Source of the DNA: an uncultured Alcaligenaceae bacterium
Lineage (GTDB): Bacteria > Pseudomonadota > Gammaproteobacteria > Burkholderiales > Burkholderiaceae_B
Assembly (NCBI GenBank): GCA_937952975.1
Contig: CALFXX010000122.1
Coordinates: 9,430 to 73,429, forward strand
Direction of reading: 5' to 3'
DNA: 64,000 nucleotides
In this document: positions 1-8,602 of the stretch, in pieces
How positions within the stretch are numbered: the stretch's first letter is position 1
How the letters are laid out: every line of letters begins with the position of its first letter
Program-made: the position numbers and the translations under genes
Notes under the pieces: model-generated
The model's input: only the letters and a program-made list of their open reading frames with translations
Told to the model about the DNA's origin: nothing
Databases searched by the model: none

Positions 1-751
1 CTAGTAACTGGGGCGCTTGAGCGATTGCCCGCAATAACTGCTTGAAATTTTTATAGCCTTCGCGTAAACCAACGTACAACAGAAAGGGGCGGATTTGGTT
101 GGCGGCGCCCGCGTCGGCATTCGCGCTTGTATCTGTGCGTATGTTCGTACTTGTATCGCGCCCCGTGCTGTTCGCAGCGCTTTGCTCGTTTGCAGCCTCG
201 CAGCCTAGGTACACCACCGACACTTTCTTTTCAGGTACTTGATACAACTGTAATAGGTCGCCACGCGTATGCTCTGAGATGCAAATAATGTGATCAGCAC
301 GTTGTACTGCAACACGTTTGGCCGAAGCGAACTCAGCGGTCTGGTCAGTGATAGTGCGCGGTTTTGCTTGAGAAGCGATTGCCTCTAACTCTGGGATCAT
401 ATCGAATACAGTCAAAACCACCGGACAGCCTTTAGGAGCCGAACTGTTTCGCGAAAAATACGTCTCGTGTACGAGATCCGGCTTCCAACCTGTTATTTGT
501 AGCGTAGCCAGCCAACCATTAGCCTTAACCAAAAGACCCGCAGTTTTTGCCAGGTAGTCTTTAACCGAATAACCATGCACAAGATTATTTGGAAGCTCGC
601 GCAAATACTGATTACGATACAACGGAGCAAAAACGCCAATTTCATCGGCCTGTGCTGTTTGCTGCAACTGCTCAACCAAGCGGCAGAAATAGCGAGAGAT
701 TCCGCCAGTTTTTTGTAAACAAAACGCCTGATGATCAAAGGCAATACGCAT
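1..751 (-). CDS. Glycosyltransferase family 4 protein, C-terminus cut off by window edge
   Basis: No stop codon occurs before base 1, so only the first 250 residues are visible. The amino terminus (MRIAFDHQAF, then TGGISRYF at residues 15-22) matches the acceptor-side domain of GT-B family 4 transferases, close in style to WbdB/WbpY mannosyl or rhamnosyl transferases. The start of the donor domain is seen as RPFLLYVGLREGYKNF at 221-236. Between the two domains, residues about 186-219 form a Ser/Thr/Ala/Asp-rich low-complexity insert, unusual for this fold. The ATG overlaps the upstream gene's stop (TAATG), so it is the latest visible gene of the operon. Sugar and linkage cannot be told. The family is clear; the function in this glycan is inferred from context. 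Confidence 0.85.
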   Translation of the reverse strand, partial: MRIAFDHQAFCLQKTGGISRYFCRLVEQLQQTAQADEIGVFAPLYRNQYLRELPNNLVHGYSVKDYLAKTAGLLVKANGWLATLQITGWKPDLVHETYFSRNSSAPKGCPVVLTVFDMIPELEAIASQAKPRTITDQTAEFASAKRVAVQRADHIICISEHTRGDLLQLYQVPEKKVSVVYLGCEAANEQSAANSTGRDTSTNIRTDTSANADAGAANQIRPFLLYVGLREGYKNFKQLLRAIAQAPQLL

Positions 752-1674
752 TAGGTTTGCCGCAAAATGTGTTTTTTAACTTTGCGCCACTGCCGCTTCG
801 CAAAGGATGGGGCAATCTGGTCTTGCGAAATAAACTGATCGCCCTGCGGATCTTGCAACACAAAACTTGGATGCACGAGCGGAAACCGCATCGGCTCGGT
901 TGGCATATCGGCATGAATACCCACCACATGGGTGTGCGTTGCGTCCGGGCCAAAGCCAATGTTCGAAATCAGATTTACGTTTGGCACAATTTGCAGCATG
1001 CCTTTTAGCAGAGCAGTGAACGTCCATGAACAATCCCACGTATCTAAGCTGCCGTCATGCACCGCTTCAAACGAATTGCGCCAGTATTGTTGCTCGCCGG
1101 CTGAGGCAAAGGTGACCTCAAGCCAACCCTCGTCTCTAAACGCTGGCCACTGTTTGATATCGCGATCATAATGTTGCCACGCGCGACGCCAAGAGGCCCA
1201 GCCCCAAATATGCGTATAGCGCGAAAAATAATAGCTACCCAAACCACGCTTGCGCCCAAACTGTAGGTTGCCACCCGACACCATACTGATCCGCTCGTTA
1301 TCTCGATAGCGCTCGAGCATCTCTTGACAGAATCTAAAAAAGGTTGGCTCGGGCAAGCAATCATCTTCAAGAATAATTGCCTCGGGTACTTGCTCAAAGA
1401 TCCAGTCGATGCCACTTGCAACCCTAACTTTGCAGCCCAAATTAGTATCTGAAAAATTCGTGAGTACTTCACAATCCCAGTCAATATTTTTGATGAGCGC
1501 GCGTGTTTGCTCGCACTTTTCAGCTTCACCGGGCCGATTGGCACGCGGGCCATCTGCCACCACTAAAAGCTTGGGTGGCTTTGCTTTAGCGATTTCTTTA
1601 AATACCCTTGCTGCCGTGTCAGGGCGATTAAAGATGATTAAAGCAACCGGTGTGGTGAGTTGAAATTCGGGCAT
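751..1674 (-). CDS. GT-A glycosyltransferase, paralogue 1 of 3
   Basis: A 307-residue protein with a nucleotide-diphospho-sugar transferase (GT-A) fold. A beta-strand/NRP segment (ALIIFNRPDT, residues 11-20) is followed by VVADGPR (38-44) and an acidic EDD triad in ILEDDCLPEP (103-105), the likely metal/nucleotide site. A tryptophan-rich stretch WGWASWRRAW lies at 157-166. The same landmarks recur in the proteins encoded at 7540-8505 and 13578-14516, so this is one of three paralogues in the same operon. It probably adds one sugar on the cytoplasmic face during repeat-unit assembly. Its stop overlaps the next start by one base. The donor sugar is unknown. Confidence 0.85.
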   Translation of the reverse strand: MPEFQLTTPVALIIFNRPDTAARVFKEIAKAKPPKLLVVADGPRANRPGEAEKCEQTRALIKNIDWDCEVLTNFSDTNLGCKVRVASGIDWIFEQVPEAIILEDDCLPEPTFFRFCQEMLERYRDNERISMVSGGNLQFGRKRGLGSYYFSRYTHIWGWASWRRAWQHYDRDIKQWPAFRDEGWLEVTFASAGEQQYWRNSFEAVHDGSLDTWDCSWTFTALLKGMLQIVPNVNLISNIGFGPDATHTHVVGIHADMPTEPMRFPLVHPSFVLQDPQGDQFISQDQIAPSFAKRQWRKVKKHILRQT

Positions 1675-1691
1675 CGTGCCTTTAAGTACCG

Positions 1692-3098
1692 TTATGGTGT
1701 TTTTAAAATAGCTTGAAGTTTGGCCTGCATAGCCGCTTCATTGAAGTTTTGACGGTATAACTCGAAATTATCCTTGATATTTTCAATGCTATCTAGTGCT
1801 AGCAACCCCCGATACATACTGACTGCTGAATCTTGGGCAACCGCAAAACCTATTTTGTAATGTTCAACGCGTTTGCCCATCAACTGCCCGTCAGCCACTA
1901 AGATGGGTTTTTCAAAATACGCGGCTTTAGACAACATATTGCTGCTGCGCGCAAAATCTCGATAAACAGCAAAAATAACGCTCGAAAGCGCGATGATTTC
2001 ATTAAATTGGCGTTCGTCGGCCAAGTATTCGGGCTGTATCCACAGATTTTCAGGTGGGTTTTTGACGATATTGGTCAGCGCCACTTGGTCTTCAGGCAGC
2101 AAGTTATTGTGATTCAGTCGGCCGATTTGTACAAAAAACCAGTCTTTGGGGTTGGCTAAGGAGATGAGCGCAAACCAGCGCGCCAGGTTTTTTTGTTTGC
2201 CGATCGAACCGCCCATAAATACGATTTTTCTGTTGGCGGCGCGCTCAAGGATTTGTTTTGCCAAAGGGGTTACCTGACCAGGCAAGTTGGTATCGGCGAT
2301 ATCGGGTAGGTATTCAAACACCCGCTCGGGCATGTGTTGCTGGTAGGCTGCGCACACCGCTTCATCTAAAAAACACGTGCCGTGATACGACGACACGCTG
2401 TAATAGCCCGCCGTTGGCAGCGGGCTTGGGCTAATGCATAGACCAAACCATGGGGTATCTTGCCATAAGGCAAAGTTTGCCCACGTGTTCTGATCGGTTG
2501 GGTATGCGTCAATATACATATTGAGCACCGTTTTGACCTGACCTGGGTATTGCCTTAACACCTGATTGACTTGCTCGCAAAACTGCTTAGGGTCGAGAGT
2601 TGTAGCGCTAGGTGATTCTTTTAAGGTTGCTTGGGTGCGCTTTGGCGTAGTGTGCGAGAGTTCTTGATTTGTATTTTTCGTACTCGCTGGGGTCGGTGAC
2701 TGAAACCGTTGCTGACGCGTCTGCCGATAAAGCGAATGAGCTGTAGTTAACAGGCGATCCAGTGCCTTGACAGGCGCTCGGTACCAGGTACGCTGATAAC
2801 GCGCTTTATCATTTAACGCCTGCCAACGTAGCCAAGCGCCTCTAGCAAACGATAAAGAGGCTGTGACTGACAAGGAGTTCGATCGTGTGCTTTCGGTATC
2901 GAGTACAACTAAGGCCTCGGTTTCCCGAAGGCCGTGCGCTTGAAGTTTTTTGATTAAGCTTGCAGGGTCGGGACTTAACGCAATCACTGCTTGGCCAGCT
3001 TGGTGCAACAGCTTAATAAACAGTACGTGCCACGAATCTAAATGCCCTTCGTTTGAGATCGGGTTATAGAGGACAACATAGCGGCGCGGCGCGGCCAT
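1692..3098 (-). CDS. GT-B-like glycosyltransferase of an unplaced family, copy 1
   Basis: 468 residues from the ATG at 3098. A TTG at 3104, which would overlap the upstream stop as TTGA, is the alternative start. The amino terminus carries a VLYNPISNEGHLDSW signature and the carboxy half YLPDI, KNLARW, WFFVQIG, IFAVYRDF and KAAYFEKPILVA. All align with the protein at 4366-5607, so the two are paralogues. The layout (two Rossmann-like halves, glycine-rich MGGSIG segment) suggests a GT-B transferase, but the usual GT4 E-x7-E motif is not evident. This copy has an extra Ser/Thr/Gln/Pro-rich linker at about residues 130-175 that the other copy lacks. The specific reaction is unknown. Confidence 0.75.
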   Translation of the reverse strand: MAAPRRYVVLYNPISNEGHLDSWHVLFIKLLHQAGQAVIALSPDPASLIKKLQAHGLRETEALVVLDTESTRSNSLSVTASLSFARGAWLRWQALNDKARYQRTWYRAPVKALDRLLTTAHSLYRQTRQQRFQSPTPASTKNTNQELSHTTPKRTQATLKESPSATTLDPKQFCEQVNQVLRQYPGQVKTVLNMYIDAYPTDQNTWANFALWQDTPWFGLCISPSPLPTAGYYSVSSYHGTCFLDEAVCAAYQQHMPERVFEYLPDIADTNLPGQVTPLAKQILERAANRKIVFMGGSIGKQKNLARWFALISLANPKDWFFVQIGRLNHNNLLPEDQVALTNIVKNPPENLWIQPEYLADERQFNEIIALSSVIFAVYRDFARSSNMLSKAAYFEKPILVADGQLMGKRVEHYKIGFAVAQDSAVSMYRGLLALDSIENIKDNFELYRQNFNEAAMQAKLQAILKTP

Positions 3099-3100
3099 GC

Positions 3101-4369
3101 TCAAGCGCGCGCTCGTTCAATCGCCTGCTCGTAAACAGCGAGATATTGCTGCGTGACGACTTCAGGTGAAAAGCGTTCAAGCGCCTGTTGTCGTGCGGCG
3201 CCCGATAGTGCATGCCAACGTGTTAAGTCTTGCAGAACCCAAGCAATTCCAGTGGCCAAGTCGTTTGTATCAAAGGCGGGGGATAGCCAACCTGTTTGCT
3301 GGTGAGTCACAATATCTGGCAAACCGCCAATGTTGAACGCTACCACTGGCACACCACAGGCGTGCGCTTCAATCGCGGTATTGGGTAAGTTGTCTTGCCG
3401 CGACGGTACGGCCATCACGTCTGCTGCCGCATAGATCAGCGTCATCACATGATCATCGCGCACGGGCCCCAGCCAATGCACAAGGCAGGGCCAGGTGCTT
3501 TCGCCTGCCGGTTTGTATTGACCAAAGATCAAGAGCTCGGGCTGCTGAGCGTAGCGGCTAGCAACGCTGGCCATCGCCTGCTTGAGCAGGTCTTCGCCCT
3601 TTAAGTACGGCATTCCACCCGCTGAACCCGACAGCACATAAGGCTTGTTTTGTTCTAAGCCTAATACGGCCCGCGCATATTGTTTTGAAATCGGTCGCCA
3701 AAGGTGTTGCATCTCAAGCGGGTTTGGAATCGCCTGCACCGGTGACTGACGAAACAACACACTTTGGCGTGCGCAGTTGGCCATCCAACGGCCTGGGGTC
3801 ACGATATTAAAAGTTTGGTTTACCCAAGCCTGCTGCTTAGCCAACCAAGCTTTGCGATTGAGATCAGGGCCTGCTTCACCCGCGGGGCGGTTGCCTGGCA
3901 AATACCCGGCCCTAAATCTTGACTCGGTGTTGTCATCGGGCACGATATGTTCGCCACCACAAAACGCCCACATGTCGTGCAGTGTCCACACTAAGGGTTT
4001 GGTGATTGCGCCGATATCTTTAATTGAAAGCAGATTCACCACCCAGTGCAGGTTAATAACATCAGCATCAGATTGATTAATTTCATTCACTATGCCAGCG
4101 CTTGCTTGGCCAAAGGAATGCATGATCAGGTTATCAGTTTTAAAGTTGCGCGCTTGAAACGCGTTTAACTTTTGTTGAAGGCGGCCTTTAACTTTTTGAC
4201 TCAAACTACGCTGCGCTTTGCCGGCGATGACACGATCGTTAGCCGTGTTGTGTGTCAACACGCGCATCGTGCTTTCAACTCCCTGTTGCAATAATGCCAT
4301 GTGCAGGCGATAGGCTGCGCGTGCGGCCCCGCCACTTAAATCGTCAGTCGACAGGTGCCAAACTTTCAT
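3101..4369 (-). CDS. Glycosyltransferase family 4 protein
   Basis: 422 residues. It begins with MKVWHLSTDDLSGGAARAAY, the Gly-Gly-Ala-Ala-Arg pattern of GT4 enzymes in colanic-acid and O-antigen loci. The donor domain shows YVLSGSAGG, then VMAVPSRQDNLPNTAIEAHA, with the E-x7-E region of GT4 enzymes changed to D/E forms, then CGVPVVAFNIGGLPD. It lies between two copies of the unplaced GT-B family. Its start overlaps the upstream stop as ATGA and its stop overlaps the downstream gene, so translation is probably coupled. Likely a cytoplasmic retaining glycosyltransferase building the repeat unit; donor and acceptor are unknown. Confidence 0.88.
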   Translation of the reverse strand: MKVWHLSTDDLSGGAARAAYRLHMALLQQGVESTMRVLTHNTANDRVIAGKAQRSLSQKVKGRLQQKLNAFQARNFKTDNLIMHSFGQASAGIVNEINQSDADVINLHWVVNLLSIKDIGAITKPLVWTLHDMWAFCGGEHIVPDDNTESRFRAGYLPGNRPAGEAGPDLNRKAWLAKQQAWVNQTFNIVTPGRWMANCARQSVLFRQSPVQAIPNPLEMQHLWRPISKQYARAVLGLEQNKPYVLSGSAGGMPYLKGEDLLKQAMASVASRYAQQPELLIFGQYKPAGESTWPCLVHWLGPVRDDHVMTLIYAAADVMAVPSRQDNLPNTAIEAHACGVPVVAFNIGGLPDIVTHQQTGWLSPAFDTNDLATGIAWVLQDLTRWHALSGAARQQALERFSPEVVTQQYLAVYEQAIERARA

Positions 4370-5607
4370 TTTGCACCTTGGTAACTGTTAGTGAGGCACG
4401 CCCTCAAGGTGGCCGTTAATTGGCTGCCAAGTGCCTGTGCGCTAAAGTCTTTGCGGTAGGCTTCGAAGTGATCTTTTAAATTGCTTTGGTTCTGCCTTAA
4501 CTGCTGCAGCCCCTTGTACATTTGTTCAACATCATTTTCTGGCACGGCCAAACCGATACCGTATTGCTGTACACGCTGCCCCATCAGATGCCCTTCGGCT
4601 ACCAAGATCGGTTTTTCAAAGGCCGCAGCCTTACCGGGCATGTTGCTGCTGACGGTAAAGTTACGATACACAGCAAAAATAATATTGCTGGCTGCAATCA
4701 CTTCATTAAACGCAGCCTCATCGGGTAAGTATTCGCGTCTGACAAATAAATTGGCTGGACATTGCTCAGTGACTTTAGCCAGGGCTTGAGCATCTTCGGG
4801 GGTGAGGGTGTTTTCAAACATCTCACCGATTTGCACGAAATACCACTTTGATGGGTCGGCTAGGGCAATCAGTTCATACCACTTTGCCAAGTTTTTGTTA
4901 CCGCCAAGCGTGCCACCTAAAAAAACAATCGCACGGCCCTGTGCGTGCGCTTTGATCTGAGTCACGAGCTCAGTTTGCTCGGCAGGCAAAGAATTTTCGG
5001 TGATATCCGGCAAATAGCCAAAAGCTTTATTGGGCATGAGCGTTTGGTACTGTTGATGAATGATCTCATCCAAAAAACACATGCCCGCCAAAGACTGCAG
5101 TTTGTAATAGGCCTCGGTGCCCGCTTCGCTAGGAACAAAACGGATACCCGCCCATGGCAATGGGTTAACGGCATCGAACAATGCCCAACGCTTTTGATCA
5201 GGCGCATACATATCCATATACATATTGAATATGATTGATGGCCGCCATTTGCTTCTCTTTTTAAAGATCGCCAAACGCTGGCCTAGATCGAAGGGATCTA
5301 AATACCTAGGATCAATCTGTTGTTCGTCAGAGGCTGTTTGCGACGAGACCATTCGGCGTAAACGGCCCAGCACTCGTTGCAACAAACTGCGGCGCGAAGT
5401 ATTCCACTCGAGGATATGAAGGTTTGGGTGGGCCACATAATTTTTACGCGTCAACCGTTCCCGCAAGTCCTCCGCATCGGGGGTTGCAACATTGACGCGC
5501 CAACCCGCGTCGAGCAACAGCGCAACAAACATTGCACTCCACGAATCAAGATGCCCATGGCCTGAGATCGGGTTGTACAACAAGACGCAGGGGATGGTCG
5601 GGTTCAT
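4366..5607 (-). CDS. GT-B-like glycosyltransferase of an unplaced family, copy 2
   Basis: 413 residues from the ATG at 5607, which overlaps the asnB stop as ATGA. That four-base overlap is repeated at the next junction and is why I prefer it to the longer frame beginning at 5631. The protein shares with the gene at 1692-3098 the VLYNPISGHGHLDSW amino terminus, CFLDE, YLPDI, KNLAKWYELI, WYFVQIG and KAAAFEKPILVAEGHLMG segments. It is shorter because the low-complexity linker is missing. A GT-B fold is likely from the overall pattern, but I do not recognise a named family. Two copies of a rare protein on either side of a GT4 gene suggest duplication within the operon. Confidence 0.78.
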   Translation of the reverse strand: MNPTIPCVLLYNPISGHGHLDSWSAMFVALLLDAGWRVNVATPDAEDLRERLTRKNYVAHPNLHILEWNTSRRSLLQRVLGRLRRMVSSQTASDEQQIDPRYLDPFDLGQRLAIFKKRSKWRPSIIFNMYMDMYAPDQKRWALFDAVNPLPWAGIRFVPSEAGTEAYYKLQSLAGMCFLDEIIHQQYQTLMPNKAFGYLPDITENSLPAEQTELVTQIKAHAQGRAIVFLGGTLGGNKNLAKWYELIALADPSKWYFVQIGEMFENTLTPEDAQALAKVTEQCPANLFVRREYLPDEAAFNEVIAASNIIFAVYRNFTVSSNMPGKAAAFEKPILVAEGHLMGQRVQQYGIGLAVPENDVEQMYKGLQQLRQNQSNLKDHFEAYRKDFSAQALGSQLTATLRACLTNSYQGAK

Positions 5608-7538
5608 GCGGCAACAACCTTTTGGTACCACTGTTCTAGCAAGACAAGCTTATAGGTAAAAAACAATCCGCTCCAATTCTTTTTAGAGAGTTGTTTGAAT
5701 AGATAGTCAAGCTTGTTTGGTGCCAACACCCCATCGCGCACAAGTTGCCCATCACGCAAACTGTCGCCATATTTGGCGACCACACCAGATAACCATTCAT
5801 GCAGGGGCGGCTGAAACCCTGCTTTCGGTCGAGCAAGCACCTCGTCAGGTAACACCCCTTTTAACGCCGCACGCAGCCACGCCTTTTGCCCGAGCCCATG
5901 ATCAGGCTGTTGAGCGCGCAGACCCATCACGAGTGCAATAAGCTTTGCGTCTAAAAATGGCATTCTGGTTTCGACACCCACTGCCATAGATACCCGATCG
6001 CCAAGTGATAAACAGTTTGAAGCCAGCCAAGTATCAAATAACATTCGGATCACCGCAGCTGGGATCTTATCTTTGCTGCGCAAACCAATCGCGGTGGGTG
6101 CGAAGAGGCTTTTATTGGTCAGGCTTTGCATAGCGCTGCCATACATCGCCGCTTTCATTTCAAACGGCTCGGCAAAGTCTGGGTGCAGCAGGTAATAAAA
6201 CAACTGTTCTGCAGGTTGATGGGTATCCGATATTTTTTGCAAAACATCGGCCCAATACTTTAATTGAGGGTTTGCGTACGGATAGTGAGCAACTTTAGTT
6301 AAAAAGGTTTGAGCCGCCGTTGACCCCAGCCACGTTGCAAAGTGTTTGAGGCTTGTGTGCTCAAGCAATAATTGATTTAGCCGAACTGCTTGGGTAGTAT
6401 ACGGATACCCCCAAAAGACTTCATCGCCACCTACGCCAGACAATAAAACTTTAATCCCTTGCTCTGCCGCCGCGCGTGGCACTGAATAATGCCCAAAAGC
6501 CGCAGGGTCAGCAATGGGTTCATCCATCACCCGCACGAGCTCTGGAAAGAAATCGACAAAACTTTCAACCGGTAATTCAACTTCATGCACAATCATGCCT
6601 AACGACTCTGCAAGGGCGCGCGCCTGCCCACGCTCATCGTACGGTGGACGCCCGGGGTAACCTACGCAAAACGCGTGCATGGGTTCAGGGTAGTTTTTTT
6701 GCGCGAATGCGGCGATCGCCCCCGAGTCGATGCCTCCCGACAAGGCGACGCCAACCGGCACATCAGAGCGCAAGGTCATTTTGACGGCGTCTTCTAATGC
6801 AGAGCGGATACGAGGTAAGAATTGACTTGCGTCGTTCGCTTGCGGCTCAGGCTCTGCTGCCATTTCAACAGACCAATAGGACGCGGGCGTTGCGTACCAA
6901 TCTTCGAGCGACACCGTCAGGGTGTGGCCAGCCGCGAGTTTGTGAACACCGTTGAGCAGGGTATTGGGCTCGGGCACGTATTGATAGTGCAAATACATGT
7001 CGATCGCTTCGACATTTAAGCTTGGTCTCTCTGCCAACAAGGGCACCAAGGCCTTTAATTCAGAAGCAAAGATCAAACCCCGCTCGGTATGTTGGTAGAA
7101 AAGCGGTTTTTCGCCACAACGATCACGCGCTAAGAAAGCGGTTTGGGTTTGCGTATCCCACAAGACAAAAGCAAACATACCGCGAAACCGTTGCACGCAG
7201 GCAGCACCCCACACATGATAGGCCGCCAACAGTACCTCAGTATCTGAGTGGCTGGTAAAGATTTGGCCTAAGGCTTCAAGCTCTGCGCGTAACTCAAGGT
7301 AGTTGTAAATTTCACCGTTATAGGTCACGACGTAACGGTTGTTGTGACTCAGCATGGGCTGATGGCCCGCGTTGGTCAGATCAATAATGGATAAGCGCGT
7401 ATGACCAAACTGGATATGCGCATCTGTAAATATGCCCGTACCATCTGGCCCGCGATGCGCCAATCGCGACAACGCCTGCTCACTAAGCGGCGGACGTTGC
7501 CCCATTTGACGATGTACGAAACCTAAGATACCGCACAT
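5604..7538 (-). CDS. asnB: Asparagine synthase (glutamine-hydrolysing)-type amidotransferase
   Basis: 644 residues, the usual size for AsnB-type class II amidotransferases. MCGILGF puts the catalytic Cys at position 2. YNGEIYNY (73-80) and SDTEV (98-102) are glutaminase landmarks, and the ATP-pyrophosphatase loop LSGGIDSG lies at 266-273. The enzyme class transfers glutamine-derived ammonia to an adenylated carboxylate. Inside a polysaccharide operon such proteins often amidate a uronic acid or another carboxylated sugar instead of making free asparagine; that role is inferred from position only. It lies one base from the upstream glycosyltransferase gene and overlaps the downstream one, so it is a true operon member. 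Confidence 0.9.
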   Translation of the reverse strand: MCGILGFVHRQMGQRPPLSEQALSRLAHRGPDGTGIFTDAHIQFGHTRLSIIDLTNAGHQPMLSHNNRYVVTYNGEIYNYLELRAELEALGQIFTSHSDTEVLLAAYHVWGAACVQRFRGMFAFVLWDTQTQTAFLARDRCGEKPLFYQHTERGLIFASELKALVPLLAERPSLNVEAIDMYLHYQYVPEPNTLLNGVHKLAAGHTLTVSLEDWYATPASYWSVEMAAEPEPQANDASQFLPRIRSALEDAVKMTLRSDVPVGVALSGGIDSGAIAAFAQKNYPEPMHAFCVGYPGRPPYDERGQARALAESLGMIVHEVELPVESFVDFFPELVRVMDEPIADPAAFGHYSVPRAAAEQGIKVLLSGVGGDEVFWGYPYTTQAVRLNQLLLEHTSLKHFATWLGSTAAQTFLTKVAHYPYANPQLKYWADVLQKISDTHQPAEQLFYYLLHPDFAEPFEMKAAMYGSAMQSLTNKSLFAPTAIGLRSKDKIPAAVIRMLFDTWLASNCLSLGDRVSMAVGVETRMPFLDAKLIALVMGLRAQQPDHGLGQKAWLRAALKGVLPDEVLARPKAGFQPPLHEWLSGVVAKYGDSLRDGQLVRDGVLAPNKLDYLFKQLSKKNWSGLFFTYKLVLLEQWYQKVVAA

Positions 7539-7539
7539 G

Positions 7540-8505
7540 TTAGTTTTTTTGCCGTAACGCTTGCTTCAATTTTTTAATAACCCATTGTGGCGAACGTAAC
7601 AATTGATCCCGTCGCTTGACGAAACGATTACGCCAGCGATCGGGGTGCTGTAGCCCCCCAAAGTTATGATCTAGGATAAGGCGATCGGCTGCGCGATCTT
7701 GCGCAACAACTTTAGGATGACTAAGTGGGCCAAGCGGGTAGACTGGCAAACCCTCTTGATCGCCTGCACTCACGGTGTGGGTTGCCTCGGGGCCAAAACC
7801 TATATTAGTCACAAGGTTGACGTTAGGGGTTGCGGTTAAGCCGCCGTGGTACCACACGCAGGCCGTCCATTGATAATCCCAAGTATCAATTTCACCAGCC
7901 TTGACGCGATCAAGCAAGTTAGACCAGATTTTGCGCTCAACAGGATCGGGTAATTTTTTTGCCCAGTCTGTGGTGGTTTGCCAGTCAGGCCAAAAAGGCA
8001 TGTCAACCCGATAATGTTGCCACGCTCGGCGCCAGGTTGCCCAGCCCCAGCAATGATTAAATTTTGAAAAATAATACGCGGCATCGCCACGCTTTTTGCC
8101 TTGCTGAAAATTATTACCCGTGACAACCCACACGCGCTCGTCGTTGGCATAGCGCTCAAGCAAGGCGTCACAATAAGGAAAGAAATCGTCATGCGGGATG
8201 CAATCGTCCTCAAGGACGATTGCAGTTTCAACTTGCTCAAACACCCAATCAAGGCCAGAGCTAACCCTGCGCTTGCAACCTAAATTTACGTCTGAATAGT
8301 TGCGCAACACGGTGCACGGCCAATCAATCTGCTCGACGATCGCACGCGTTTCTGCGCAATTTTGAGCGTCGGTCGGGTGTCCTGGTCGTGGTCCATCAGC
8401 CACAATCAATAAGGTTGCTGGTTGCCTTGCACGAATCGCCGCGAACGTCTGTCGCGTATGACGCGGGCGATTAAAAATAATATAGGCGATGGGTGTAACA
8501 GACAT
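7540..8505 (-). CDS. GT-A glycosyltransferase, paralogue 2 of 3
   Basis: 321 residues from the ATG at 8505, chosen because it aligns with the start of the paralogue at 13578-14516 (MSVTPIAYIIFNRPRHTR versus MTDISIAYIVFNRPRHTR). An upstream GTG at 8517 would add four residues. It has the same landmarks: IVADGPR, VLEDDCIPH with the acidic triad at 99-101, WGWATWRRAWQHY, and an INFGF/GPEATH-type tail segment. It is closer to paralogue 3 than to paralogue 1 by eye. The start follows a possible 26-codon reading frame with only four bases between, so its translation may depend on that frame. Probably a repeat-unit glycosyltransferase; substrate unknown. Confidence 0.85.
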   Translation of the reverse strand: MSVTPIAYIIFNRPRHTRQTFAAIRARQPATLLIVADGPRPGHPTDAQNCAETRAIVEQIDWPCTVLRNYSDVNLGCKRRVSSGLDWVFEQVETAIVLEDDCIPHDDFFPYCDALLERYANDERVWVVTGNNFQQGKKRGDAAYYFSKFNHCWGWATWRRAWQHYRVDMPFWPDWQTTTDWAKKLPDPVERKIWSNLLDRVKAGEIDTWDYQWTACVWYHGGLTATPNVNLVTNIGFGPEATHTVSAGDQEGLPVYPLGPLSHPKVVAQDRAADRLILDHNFGGLQHPDRWRNRFVKRRDQLLRSPQWVIKKLKQALRQKN

Positions 8506-8509
8506 AGGG

Positions 8510-8590
8510 TCAGGCACCAGAGGACGTTAGCTGCATCTGATGAGGCTTATCTTCGCAATGCTTTAGCATCAACGTAACGACAGACATCAC
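8510..8590 (-). CDS. Possible 26-residue small protein or leader peptide
   Basis: A short frame starting GTG at 8590 (or ATG at 8587) and ending TGA at 8510-8512. It has a consensus Shine-Dalgarno AAGGAG at 8599-8604, eight bases before the GTG and overlapping the TAA stop of the ABC transporter gene. The frame ends four bases before the ATG of the next glycosyltransferase gene, whose own start lacks a clear ribosome site. This arrangement fits a coupling leader. The peptide has no recognisable domain: a short hydrophobic start (MSVVTLML) then polar residues. It could also be chance coding in an 85-base spacer. Confidence 0.35.
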   Translation of the reverse strand: MMSVVTLMLKHCEDKPHQMQLTSSGA

Positions 8591-8602
8591 GGCGAGGTCT
8601 CC

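Noticed and set aside
589..1008. 139-codon plus-strand frame over the truncated GT4 and first GT-A gene
   Set aside because: It overlaps two well-supported minus-strand genes over its whole length, shows no domain and has no ribosome site; it is an antisense shadow.
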